The translations under genes were made by a program, and so were the position numbers. Below are positions 1 to 6,482 of a stretch of DNA of 12,639 nt, in pieces. The notes under the pieces were generated by a model. That model saw nothing but the letters and a program-made list of their open reading frames with translations. It searched no databases and had not been told where the DNA came from. Within the stretch, counting starts at the first letter, position 1. Each line of letters starts with the position of its first letter. Source of the stretch: Betaproteobacteria bacterium (GTDB taxonomy: Bacteria > Pseudomonadota > Gammaproteobacteria > Burkholderiales > Burkholderiaceae_E); NCBI GenBank assembly GCA_009925965.1, contig RFPW01000046.1:1-12639 (forward strand), given 5' to 3'.

Positions 1-1219
1 CCTGATCAGTTGCATCAAAAACATAGTCGGGCATCCGGGTCTGACGCTGCGTCAACGACAACCCGAGCCCAACGAAATGGCGCATTCCAAGCCATTGGCC
101 CTCGCGCGCACCGCGCATTTCCGCGAAGGTAGTTTGGCGACTTTCACTAAGGCTGCGAAAGTCATAAAGCGTAAATCCGCCATCGGGACAAAAGTAAGCC
201 CCCGCTGCAGTCCCATAAGCGGCCGAGCACCCATACGGAAAACTGCTACGGTCATCGGTCTGAACACGATGGATCGAAGCGGTGGTCGTCAGCGTCCAGC
301 CACTGTCAAGCTTCTGCGCGAGTCGGGCCATCGCGAAGGTGGATGCAAACGTCGTCGGGCGCGACCAGTCCGACAAGCCCAGAACAGAGTTCGGCGTGAT
401 AGGCGGCAAGACCTTTCCACCAAGCAATTGGCTGCCGGGTTGCGTGATTTGTTCGCGGCGCTGAACTTCGACATCGACTTCAAGCAGGCTGGTCGGTGTT
501 AACGCCCGATCAATCGCGAGCGCGAGGAGTTGGCTCTCCCCATTGGCACCACGAGCATCCGGGCGCAGCCTGTCGACCGAGGCGTTCAAGCGCCACCCCC
601 CTGAGGCTGAACGCTCGCCCCAGTCCAGGGTCGATCCCACACTATTGCGGCTCGAGACACGCAAACCGACCTCGCGGACATCATCCGGGCGCTTGGTTAA
701 CAGGTTGATCAAGCCCGCGCTCGTGCCTACCCCCGCCCAGGCACCTGAGGGGCCACGCACTACTTCGACCCCACGCTTGTTGTCGAGGGCAAGTGGCGAC
801 TCTCCAACCACGGGTACGCCGTTAACCCGATACCCAAAAATCGGATCGACGGGAAACCCGCGGACCTGAAAGTTCTCGGTATAGCCCAGTGGGCTGTAGT
901 TCGCGTCGACCGATGCGTCAAACCGCAAAACATCTGCAAGCCGCTGGCTACCTGACTCACGAATTAGTTGCTCACCGAATACGGTCGATGAGACCGGTTG
1001 GGTCAGCCAGTCCTCGCCGAGCAGGCTGGACAATGCACTGACCGGACGGGTCGGCAAGGCAGCGTCCACTTTGCCCTGTACCAGAACGCCCGGAAGCTGA
1101 CTGGTCTGGGCGCACGCGATGAAAGGCGTCGTGGCCAAGCCGATTAGCGCTAAAGCGGCCACGGGGTTCGGCAAGGAAATTCGCCGGGAGTTTCGTGCCA
1201 GAACATATAAACGCTTCAT
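1..1219 (-). CDS. TonB-dependent outer-membrane receptor, partial (C-terminus off the left edge), TPP-riboswitch controlled
   Basis: This frame is open from an ATG at 1219 to the window edge, giving 406 residues of a protein that should be about 700 long. Residues 1-38 look like a signal peptide, with a hydrophobic run around 20-35 and a probable cut after ACAQ. A plug domain follows (about 73-180) with FQVRGF at 117-122, VEVVRGPSGAWAG at 151-163 and INLLTKRP at 171-178. After that come alternating beta strands of the barrel. C331 and C344 fall in what is probably an extracellular loop and could form a disulfide. Such receptors import scarce ligands across the outer membrane using TonB energy. 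By homology alone it resembles ferric-siderophore receptors of the FhuE/FpvA type. The TPP riboswitch in its leader argues instead for thiamin or a related compound as ligand. AGGAGG at 1230-1225, 5 nt before the ATG, fixes the start. Confidence 0.94.
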   Translation of the reverse strand, partial: MKRLYVLARNSRRISLPNPVAALALIGLATTPFIACAQTSQLPGVLVQGKVDAALPTRPVSALSSLLGEDWLTQPVSSTVFGEQLIRESGSQRLADVLRFDASVDANYSPLGYTENFQVRGFPVDPIFGYRVNGVPVVGESPLALDNKRGVEVVRGPSGAWAGVGTSAGLINLLTKRPDDVREVGLRVSSRNSVGSTLDWGERSASGGWRLNASVDRLRPDARGANGESQLLALAIDRALTPTSLLEVDVEVQRREQITQPGSQLLGGKVLPPITPNSVLGLSDWSRPTTFASTFAMARLAQKLDSGWTLTTTASIHRVQTDDRSSFPYGCSAAYGTAAGAYFCPDGGFTLYDFRSLSESRQTTFAEMRGAREGQWLGMRHFVGLGLSLTQRQTRMPDYVFDATDQ

Positions 1220-1222
1220 CCG

Positions 1223-1247
1223 GTCCTCCTTTCGTGCGGGGAGCGAC
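1223..1247 (-). promoter_or_regulatory. Hairpin sequestering the receptor's Shine-Dalgarno site
   Basis: On the minus strand, GTC-G-CTCC (1247-1240) pairs with GGAGGAC (1229-1223): seven base pairs with one bulged G and a 10-nt loop. The 3' arm covers most of the AGGAGG ribosome site (1230-1225) of the receptor gene. No T-run follows, so control of translation start fits better than transcription termination. Pairing was read by eye; no folding energy was calculated. Confidence 0.5.
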
Positions 1248-1293
1248 GAATGGAAACCAGCGGCAGGGCCAGGGCCCTTTGAAGGTCGTTCGA

Positions 1294-1419
1294 CGCTTCC
1301 CTGCGCAAGTCTTAACTCGATCAGGTTCAAAGGGTTTTTCTCACCCGCCCATTCATTCGAATGGGTTCAAGAAGCGGTTGGTTAGTGACCAACCGCTCGA
1401 CGCTTCGGGACCCCTAGCG
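1294..1419 (-). promoter_or_regulatory. TPP (thiamin pyrophosphate) riboswitch, THI element
   Basis: Read on the minus strand, the leader contains the conserved TPP aptamer blocks in order: GGGGT (1414-1410), a P3 region, TGAGA (1342-1338), ACCC (1335-1332), CCTGATC (1325-1319), and GCGCAGGGAA (1306-1297). CGCT (1419-1416) and AGCG (1297-1294) close P1. P5 can form from CGAG and CTTG around 1305-1320. P3 is a perfect 10-bp stem with a 5-nt loop (1397-1373). A second perfect hairpin, seven pairs with a 4-nt loop (1365-1348), sits between P3 and TGAGA as an optional extra arm. The element lies 74 nt upstream of the receptor ATG in the same orientation, so high TPP should lower receptor expression. 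Confidence 0.92.
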
Positions 1420-1442
1420 ATGCAGCCCTACGATACCACCAA

Positions 1443-1448
1443 ATTAAA
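1443..1448 (-). promoter_or_regulatory. Possible -10 element for the riboswitch/receptor transcript
   Basis: TTTAAT on the minus strand matches the -10 consensus at five of six positions. It would start transcription near 1436, about 17 nt before the first stem of the riboswitch. No convincing -35 box is seen 16-18 nt upstream, and read-through from the hydrolase gene ending at 1472 is an alternative. Confidence 0.3.
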
Positions 1449-1471
1449 AGATGGGTTCTAGATGGCGGCTA

Positions 1472-2254
1472 CTAGACCGGTTCGGTCAGTGACACGATCT
1501 CCAACCCTTCAGGCCCAGCCGCCCGGTAAAGTGATCGGGTCACTGGGTCATGCCCCGCGATGATGTGGTCCGGAGACTCCGCCAATTCTTCGACGAGCTC
1601 GTACGCGCGCAGCATCTCCCCAGTGTCGGCCACAATCGGATATGGCGACCGCTTACGCAGGTTCTCGAGGTAATGCGACGCATCAGAGGCGAGAACAATC
1701 CAGCCGCGTTTGGTGTGGACCCGCACGATCTGGAGGCCGCGCGTATGCCCACCCACCCAGTGGACGGTAATGCCGGGCCGCAACTCATAGGCACCGTCAT
1801 GGAACGCGACACGTTCCTGAAAATTGGCATAAATCAGATCGCAAACGTCGTCGGGGTCGTAGGCGTGGCGCATAAACGCGTGGCGCATTTCCTTACCCGT
1901 CGCAAAGACCATTTCTCGTTCTTGTAAATGGAACGACGTCTTGAGCAGCTTGCGCGTGTTGCCGGCATGGTCGTAGTGAGCGTGCGTAATGACCGTCTCG
2001 CGAATGTCGTCGAGTTGGATGCCCGCCGCCTGCAACGAATCAATCGGGCACCGCAAAAAAGTCCGTTTACGCGCGCGCGCCGCCGCCTCACTGAAACCGG
2101 TATCGACCAGAATGGTTTCATCGCCTGAGCGGAGGAACCAGACAAAATAGTCCATCGATGTCGCATCATCATGCAGGTCATGCACGATGAAATTCTCAAG
2201 ACGCCGCCGCTGCACGGTGGCATAGCGCATTGCGTAGGCGTCCCACGTTTTCAT
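1472..2254 (-). CDS. Metallo-beta-lactamase-fold hydrolase, AHL-lactonase-like family
   Basis: This 260-residue protein has the complete dinuclear zinc set of the metallo-beta-lactamase fold: THAHYDH with H91, H93, D95 and H96, then H170 (GGHT), D191 (LASDASH) and H235 (AGHDP). ILVDTG at 48-53 is the usual strand before the active site. There is no signal peptide, so it is probably cytoplasmic. Length and motif spacing are like N-acyl-homoserine-lactonase relatives such as AttM/AiiB, a group that also contains other lactone or ester hydrolases; the substrate cannot be read from sequence. It is the last gene of a three-gene operon. Its ATG lies 4 nt after the stop of the dehydrogenase gene, and its ribosome site (GGAG) lies inside that gene's end. 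Quorum quenching is possible, but ring opening of a lactone intermediate fits the neighbours at least as well. Confidence 0.9.
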   Translation of the reverse strand: MKTWDAYAMRYATVQRRRLENFIVHDLHDDATSMDYFVWFLRSGDETILVDTGFSEAAARARKRTFLRCPIDSLQAAGIQLDDIRETVITHAHYDHAGNTRKLLKTSFHLQEREMVFATGKEMRHAFMRHAYDPDDVCDLIYANFQERVAFHDGAYELRPGITVHWVGGHTRGLQIVRVHTKRGWIVLASDASHYLENLRKRSPYPIVADTGEMLRAYELVEELAESPDHIIAGHDPVTRSLYRAAGPEGLEIVSLTEPV

Positions 2255-2258
2255 CGAC

Positions 2259-3146
2259 TTAATCTCCGCGTACGTGCCGATATAGTTCGGTGTGGTCCGC
2301 GCCGCGGCCCAAAGACTCTTCCGCAGACTGCCAGACCTGCAAGCAGGTCTTTGCGAAGTCGTCTGGTGAGCCCATGCGCTCGATGAAGCCGAAGGCGGTT
2401 TGCAAGTCCTTACGCATCAAACTCAGGGCGAAGCCCGAGTTGAATCCGCCCGAGAGCATGAAATTTTCAACCTTATGCTCGGTTGTATTGTTCTTGCCCG
2501 TCGATGCATTGAAGACCTGATTGACCAGGTGCGGATCGATGCCGAACTTCTCAGCGGCGACCAGCGCTTCGCAGACCGCGAGCAAGCCCGACGCCGACAC
2601 GAAATTGTTCAAGGCTTTGACTGCATGCCCTGCGCCGGCAGCGCCCACATGCACGAGCGTCTTGCCCAGTGCCTGCAAGACCGGACGAACCCGCTCGACC
2701 TCGCCGACCTCGCCACCCATCATGATGGCAAGACTGCCATCGACCGCACGCTTGACCCCACCGGAAACGGGCGCATCCACAAAGCCCACACCGAGTGCTT
2801 GCAAGCGAGCGAAATTTTCACGCGAGCAGACCGGGTCAGAAGATCCCATATCGAGCACGATCTGCCCGGGGGACAATTGAGTCGCCAGCCCCGCAGGATC
2901 CTCCGCAGACCACAGCAATCGATCAACGACCTTGCTGTCGGGCAACATCAGAATCATGATGTCCGCACCCCTGGCCGCAGCGGCCACGGACTCGGCCACC
3001 GCAAACCCGGTCTCCGCCGATAACGCTTCGTAAGCCGAGGGTTGGACATCGAACCCCTTGACCGCGAAACCCGCGCGCAACAAATTGCGCACCATTGGCA
3101 GGCCCATCTGGCCCAAGCCGACGAACCCCAGCGTCAGTGCTTTCAA
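2259..3146 (-). CDS. NAD(P)-dependent oxidoreductase, 3-hydroxyisobutyrate dehydrogenase family (TTG start)
   Basis: This 295-residue beta-hydroxyacid dehydrogenase has an N-terminal Rossmann fold with GLGQMG at 10-15. D33 at the end of the second strand suggests NAD rather than NADP. DAPVSGG at 124-130 is the substrate-binding signature, and K177 in GHAVKALNN is the expected catalytic lysine. The C-terminal half is the all-helical dimerisation domain. The family oxidises 3-hydroxy acids such as 3-hydroxyisobutyrate, tartronate semialdehyde or related compounds; which one is used here is unknown. No in-frame ATG fits the family N-terminus. A TTG at 3146 preceded by GGAG with 8-nt spacing gives MKALTLGFVGLG, exactly the expected beginning, so TTG was chosen. 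It lies 19 nt after the decarboxylase-like gene and 4 nt before the hydrolase gene. Confidence 0.93.
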   Translation of the reverse strand: MKALTLGFVGLGQMGLPMVRNLLRAGFAVKGFDVQPSAYEALSAETGFAVAESVAAAARGADIMILMLPDSKVVDRLLWSAEDPAGLATQLSPGQIVLDMGSSDPVCSRENFARLQALGVGFVDAPVSGGVKRAVDGSLAIMMGGEVGEVERVRPVLQALGKTLVHVGAAGAGHAVKALNNFVSASGLLAVCEALVAAEKFGIDPHLVNQVFNASTGKNNTTEHKVENFMLSGGFNSGFALSLMRKDLQTAFGFIERMGSPDDFAKTCLQVWQSAEESLGRGADHTELYRHVRGD

Positions 3147-3165
3147 AATCAGATCTCCAGCGCGG

Positions 3166-3543
3166 TTAAATACCCATGTCCTTGAAGACTTCCTTGGCGT
3201 TGCGGAAGCTGTCGATACCGGCCGGGACGCCGCAATAAACCGCCACCTGCAAAAATACTTCCTGAATCTCGTCCTTGGTCAGACCGTTATTGATCGCGCC
3301 GCGCACATGCGCCTTGAGTTCATGCGGACGGTTAAGCGCCGACAGCAGGCAAAGATTGATGATGCTGCGGGTCTTACGGTCAAGTCCGGGCCGGTTCCAG
3401 ATCTCGTGCCAGCAGTACTCGGTGACGAGTTCCTGCATGGGCATGTTGAAGTCATCGGCATTCTTGAGTGAATTCTCAACATACTCATTACCGAGGACTT
3501 CACGGCGAGTTTTCAGGCCTTGTTCGAAGGATTCGTGATTCAT
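3166..3543 (-). CDS. Carboxymuconolactone decarboxylase family protein (PcaC-like)
   Basis: This 125-residue protein is close in length to gamma-carboxymuconolactone decarboxylase. Recognisable blocks are EYCWHEIWNRPGLD (42-55), RSIINLCLLSAL (59-70), ELKAHV with E75 and H79, NNGLTKDEIQEV (85-96) and YCGVPAG (103-109). It has a single cysteine (C44) where the related AhpD peroxidases have CxxC, so peroxidase activity is unlikely. True PcaC acts in protocatechuate breakdown, but no other pca gene is present, so the substrate is left open. The frame extends upstream to 3630. The ATG at 3543 was chosen because GGAG lies 6 nt before it and the protein then matches the family N-terminus; an ATG at 3555 is the only near alternative. 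It is the first gene of the leftward operon. Confidence 0.9.
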   Translation of the reverse strand: MNHESFEQGLKTRREVLGNEYVENSLKNADDFNMPMQELVTEYCWHEIWNRPGLDRKTRSIINLCLLSALNRPHELKAHVRGAINNGLTKDEIQEVFLQVAVYCGVPAGIDSFRNAKEVFKDMGI

Positions 3544-3567
3544 TGGATTCTCCATAGGGGTTTTTTG

Positions 3568-3576
3568 ACTATAGCA
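3568..3576 (-). promoter_or_regulatory. Extended -10 promoter for the leftward operon
   Basis: The minus strand reads TGC followed by TATAGT, an extended -10 element with five of six matches to TATAAT. Transcription would begin near 3561, leaving a leader of about 18 nt before the ATG at 3543. The -35 region is poor, as is usual for extended -10 promoters. The rest of the divergent interval (3544-3701) shows no clear operator palindrome, and no confident promoter was found for the rightward operon. Confidence 0.4.
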
Positions 3577-3701
3577 GGCGGGTCCTTGAACCACGCCGCT
3601 GACCACTCCGCCCGCCGCGCCACTCGCCACAGCCCCTTCCCGACGATCGCGTTAGACTCTTTGTTTTGCATCGCGCCGCACCGATTTCGGGGAGATTTTT
3701 T

Positions 3702-6452
3702 ATGAGTTGGGCTTCGACACTCCTCGTGTTTTTCACCCTCGCTACGCCAGGACTGACCGTGATGGCCCAATCGACAATACCTACTCAGATCCCCTCGCCG
3801 GTCTCCTCTAAAGCCACGGTTGTGCGCAGCGTGGAGGGTATCGAAGAGTATCGACTCCCGAATGGGCTGCAGATCCTGCTGGCTCCTGACGACTCCAAGC
3901 CCACGACAACCGTCAACATCACCTATCGGGTCGGATCGCGCCACGAAAACTATGGCGAGACCGGGATGGCCCACCTGCTCGAGCACTTGCTGTTCAAAGG
4001 CTCGCCACGGTTTCCGACGGCCTGGGCCGAGTTCAGCAAACGAGGCTTGCGGGCCAATGGCACCACCAACGTCGACCGAACCAACTACTACGCCAGCCTG
4101 AGCGCCAACGAGGACAACCTGCGGTGGTACCTCTCGTGGGTGGCCGATGCCATGGTGAACTGCTACATCGCCAAAGCCGATCTCGATAGTGAGATGACCG
4201 TGGTGCGCAACGAAATGGAGCGCGGCGAAAACAACCCGTTTCAGGTGCTTTTCTCAAAGACGCTGGCGACGATGTACCAGTGGCACAACTATGGAAAGAG
4301 CACCATCGGGGCCCGGGCCGATGTCGAGGGTGTCGATATTGATCGCCTTAAGGCTTTTTACAAACTTTATTACCAACCCGACAATGCGACGTTGATCGTC
4401 TCGGGCAAGTTTGATCGGGCCGCGGTACTGGCCCATATCGAGACAGAATTTAGTCAGATCCCCGCGCCGACCCGGGCCCTGCCAAGGCACTACACGCTGG
4501 ATCCGACTCAGGATGGTGAGCGTCAGGTTAATGTGCGGCGCGTCGGTGGCGTGCCGCTGATTTTGGCGGCCTATCACACACCACCCGGGGCCCACCCCGA
4601 CATGGCGGCCTTCAAACTCATTGACCTGTTAATGAGTGACGATCCAGCGGGCCGATTGCACCAGCGCTTGATTGACAACAAGCTGGCAGCCAATGTGTTT
4701 GGGTTCAGTCGCGGCGCATTTGATCCGGGCGTAGCGATCTTTGGCGCTCAACTGGCGCCGGGGCAGTCCGTGGAGGCAGCCCAGTCAGCGCTCGTCGATG
4801 TCCTTGAGTCGATCGAAAAATCGCCGTTCACAGAGGACGAGGTCAGTCGGGCGCGGGCAAACTGGCTCATCTCATGGGATCGGCGCTTTACCGATCCTGA
4901 ACAAGTCGGCCTTGCACTCTCGGAGTATGTTTCCCTCGGCGATTGGCGCCTGTTTTTCCTGCTGCGCGACCGCATCAAGGTCGTGACAACCGCTGAAATC
5001 AACCGAGTTTCGGCCACGTGGCTACTGCGCGATAACCGGACGATGGCACTTTACCTGCCGACCGAGAAGCCGGCCCGTGCGCCCAACCCGGCGGCAATCG
5101 ATCTGCCTGCTCAGTTGTCGACCTTCAAACCCGCCGAAGCCGCAGCCACTGTCGCGGCCTTCGAATCCACTCCCGAAAACATTGAACGGCGCACCCGACG
5201 CTCTGAGATCGCTCCAGGGCTAAAAGTCGCGCTCCTGCCCAAGGAAAAACGAGGCGACATTGTCGACGCTCAACTCGTTCTGAGATTCGGAACCGTTCAG
5301 AGCCTGATGGGACGACGCACCGCAGCGACCCTATTGCCAGCCCTGCTCGATAAGGGAACGACCAGCCTCTCGCGTCAGCAGGTTCAAGACCGTCAGACCG
5401 CCCTTAAAAGCACGATTAGTATTCGGGGCGACACGCAGTCAATCAGCGTCAGCATTCAATCCACTCGGGCAAATTTTGTGGGTGCGATCGAACTCGTCGC
5501 CGATCTCTTGCGCAATCCAGTGCTGCCAGAGAGCGCACTCGAAGAGGCCCGACAGCAAGCGCTTTCCGGGATCGAGCAGTCCCGCAAAGAGCCCCAGGCG
5601 CTGGTCTCAAACATTCTGGAGCGCTACGGTAACCCTTACCCGACTGGAGATTTGCGCGCCGCCAGGACCTTCGATGAACTCGTGGCCGACTTGAAAGCCG
5701 TCAACATTGAGCAGATCCGCGACGTGCATCGTCAGTTCATTGGAGCGTCGAACGCTCAGTTCTCAGCGGTCGGCGCAATCGACGAACAGGCGGTCAATGC
5801 CGCGCTTAAACGAGCGTTTGGGGATTGGGCCTCAAAGACCACATTCGAGCGGGCGCCTCGCCCCTTGGTTGCCCTGACGCCAATGCGTCAAGTCCTGGAA
5901 ACCCCGGACAAGCAGAATGCCGTTATCGCGATGCGCCTGCCACTGCCGATTCGCGAACTCGATCCTGAGCAGGCTGCGCTACTTGTGGCCAATTTCATTG
6001 TCGGAGGCGCCGGTAACTCCCGCCTGTGGACTCGGATTCGCGAAACCGAGGGCTTGAGCTACGACGTCCGTACCCAGGTCGCGTTCAACCCCTTTGAATC
6101 TGCCTCGCTTTTTAATGGCAGCGCGATCTTTGCCCCCAGCAACCGGGCTCGCGTTGAACGGGCATTTGAGGAGGAACTGGCGCGGGTCATAAAAGACGGT
6201 TTTACGGCCGCTGAAGTTAAGGAGGCACGGGAGGGCATCCTGAATTTCCGCCGCCTGGCTCGGGCCCAGGACCCCAGCCTGGCAGCGACGCTGGCTACCA
6301 ACGCGTATCTGGGACGAACCTTCCTGATTGATCAGGCGGTGGACGAAGCGATTGCCCAGGTCACCCCAGAAAAGGCACTCGCGGCATGGCGGAAGTTGGT
6401 CGACCAGAACGCCTTCGTGAAGGCGCTTGCGGGCGACTTCAAAGGCCAATAA
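3702..6452 (+). CDS. Exported two-domain M16 family zinc metallopeptidase
   Basis: This 916-residue protein has a signal peptide at residues 1-23 (hydrophobic core LLVFFTLATPGLTV, cut near MAQ), so it acts in the periplasm or on the outer membrane. The N-terminal M16 unit carries the inverted zinc motif HLLEH (H91, E94, H95). The third ligand is very likely E171 in VVRNEMERGEN, 77 residues after E94, as the family requires. A second M16 unit fills about residues 500-916 and lacks HxxEH. It keeps the usual RETEGLSYDVRT block near 780-790, which helps close the substrate chamber. Full-length two-unit M16 proteins degrade peptides enclosed between the halves. The frame is open from 3666, but the start at 3702 was chosen because GGGGAG precedes it and the signal peptide then begins at residue 1. 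It is the first gene of a rightward operon. Confidence 0.93.
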   Translation: MSWASTLLVFFTLATPGLTVMAQSTIPTQIPSPVSSKATVVRSVEGIEEYRLPNGLQILLAPDDSKPTTTVNITYRVGSRHENYGETGMAHLLEHLLFKGSPRFPTAWAEFSKRGLRANGTTNVDRTNYYASLSANEDNLRWYLSWVADAMVNCYIAKADLDSEMTVVRNEMERGENNPFQVLFSKTLATMYQWHNYGKSTIGARADVEGVDIDRLKAFYKLYYQPDNATLIVSGKFDRAAVLAHIETEFSQIPAPTRALPRHYTLDPTQDGERQVNVRRVGGVPLILAAYHTPPGAHPDMAAFKLIDLLMSDDPAGRLHQRLIDNKLAANVFGFSRGAFDPGVAIFGAQLAPGQSVEAAQSALVDVLESIEKSPFTEDEVSRARANWLISWDRRFTDPEQVGLALSEYVSLGDWRLFFLLRDRIKVVTTAEINRVSATWLLRDNRTMALYLPTEKPARAPNPAAIDLPAQLSTFKPAEAAATVAAFESTPENIERRTRRSEIAPGLKVALLPKEKRGDIVDAQLVLRFGTVQSLMGRRTAATLLPALLDKGTTSLSRQQVQDRQTALKSTISIRGDTQSISVSIQSTRANFVGAIELVADLLRNPVLPESALEEARQQALSGIEQSRKEPQALVSNILERYGNPYPTGDLRAARTFDELVADLKAVNIEQIRDVHRQFIGASNAQFSAVGAIDEQAVNAALKRAFGDWASKTTFERAPRPLVALTPMRQVLETPDKQNAVIAMRLPLPIRELDPEQAALLVANFIVGGAGNSRLWTRIRETEGLSYDVRTQVAFNPFESASLFNGSAIFAPSNRARVERAFEEELARVIKDGFTAAEVKEAREGILNFRRLARAQDPSLAATLATNAYLGRTFLIDQAVDEAIAQVTPEKALAAWRKLVDQNAFVKALAGDFKGQ

Positions 6453-6482
6453 CTCCCTATCAGAAATAGAACGGATTTCCCC

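Noticed and set aside
1119..1461. Two overlapping open frames on the plus strand across the receptor leader
   Set aside because: They are antisense to the receptor start and the riboswitch, have no ribosome site or recognisable family, and are explained by the conserved RNA on the other strand.
1472..2254. Naming the hydrolase a quorum-quenching AHL lactonase
   Set aside because: The metal-binding motif is shared by many hydrolases of the fold, and nothing nearby (no LuxI/LuxR genes) supports an acyl-homoserine-lactone substrate.
2400..3023. A 207-codon open frame on the plus strand opposite the dehydrogenase gene
   Set aside because: It is a shadow of a gene with full family motifs; its own product shows none.
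3166..3543. Naming the small decarboxylase-like gene pcaC
   Set aside because: No other protocatechuate-pathway gene is present, and the family covers many unrelated functions.
3577..3701. Promoter for the rightward peptidase operon
   Set aside because: No pair of -35 and -10 boxes with acceptable spacing could be made out before the ATG at 3702, so no site is claimed.
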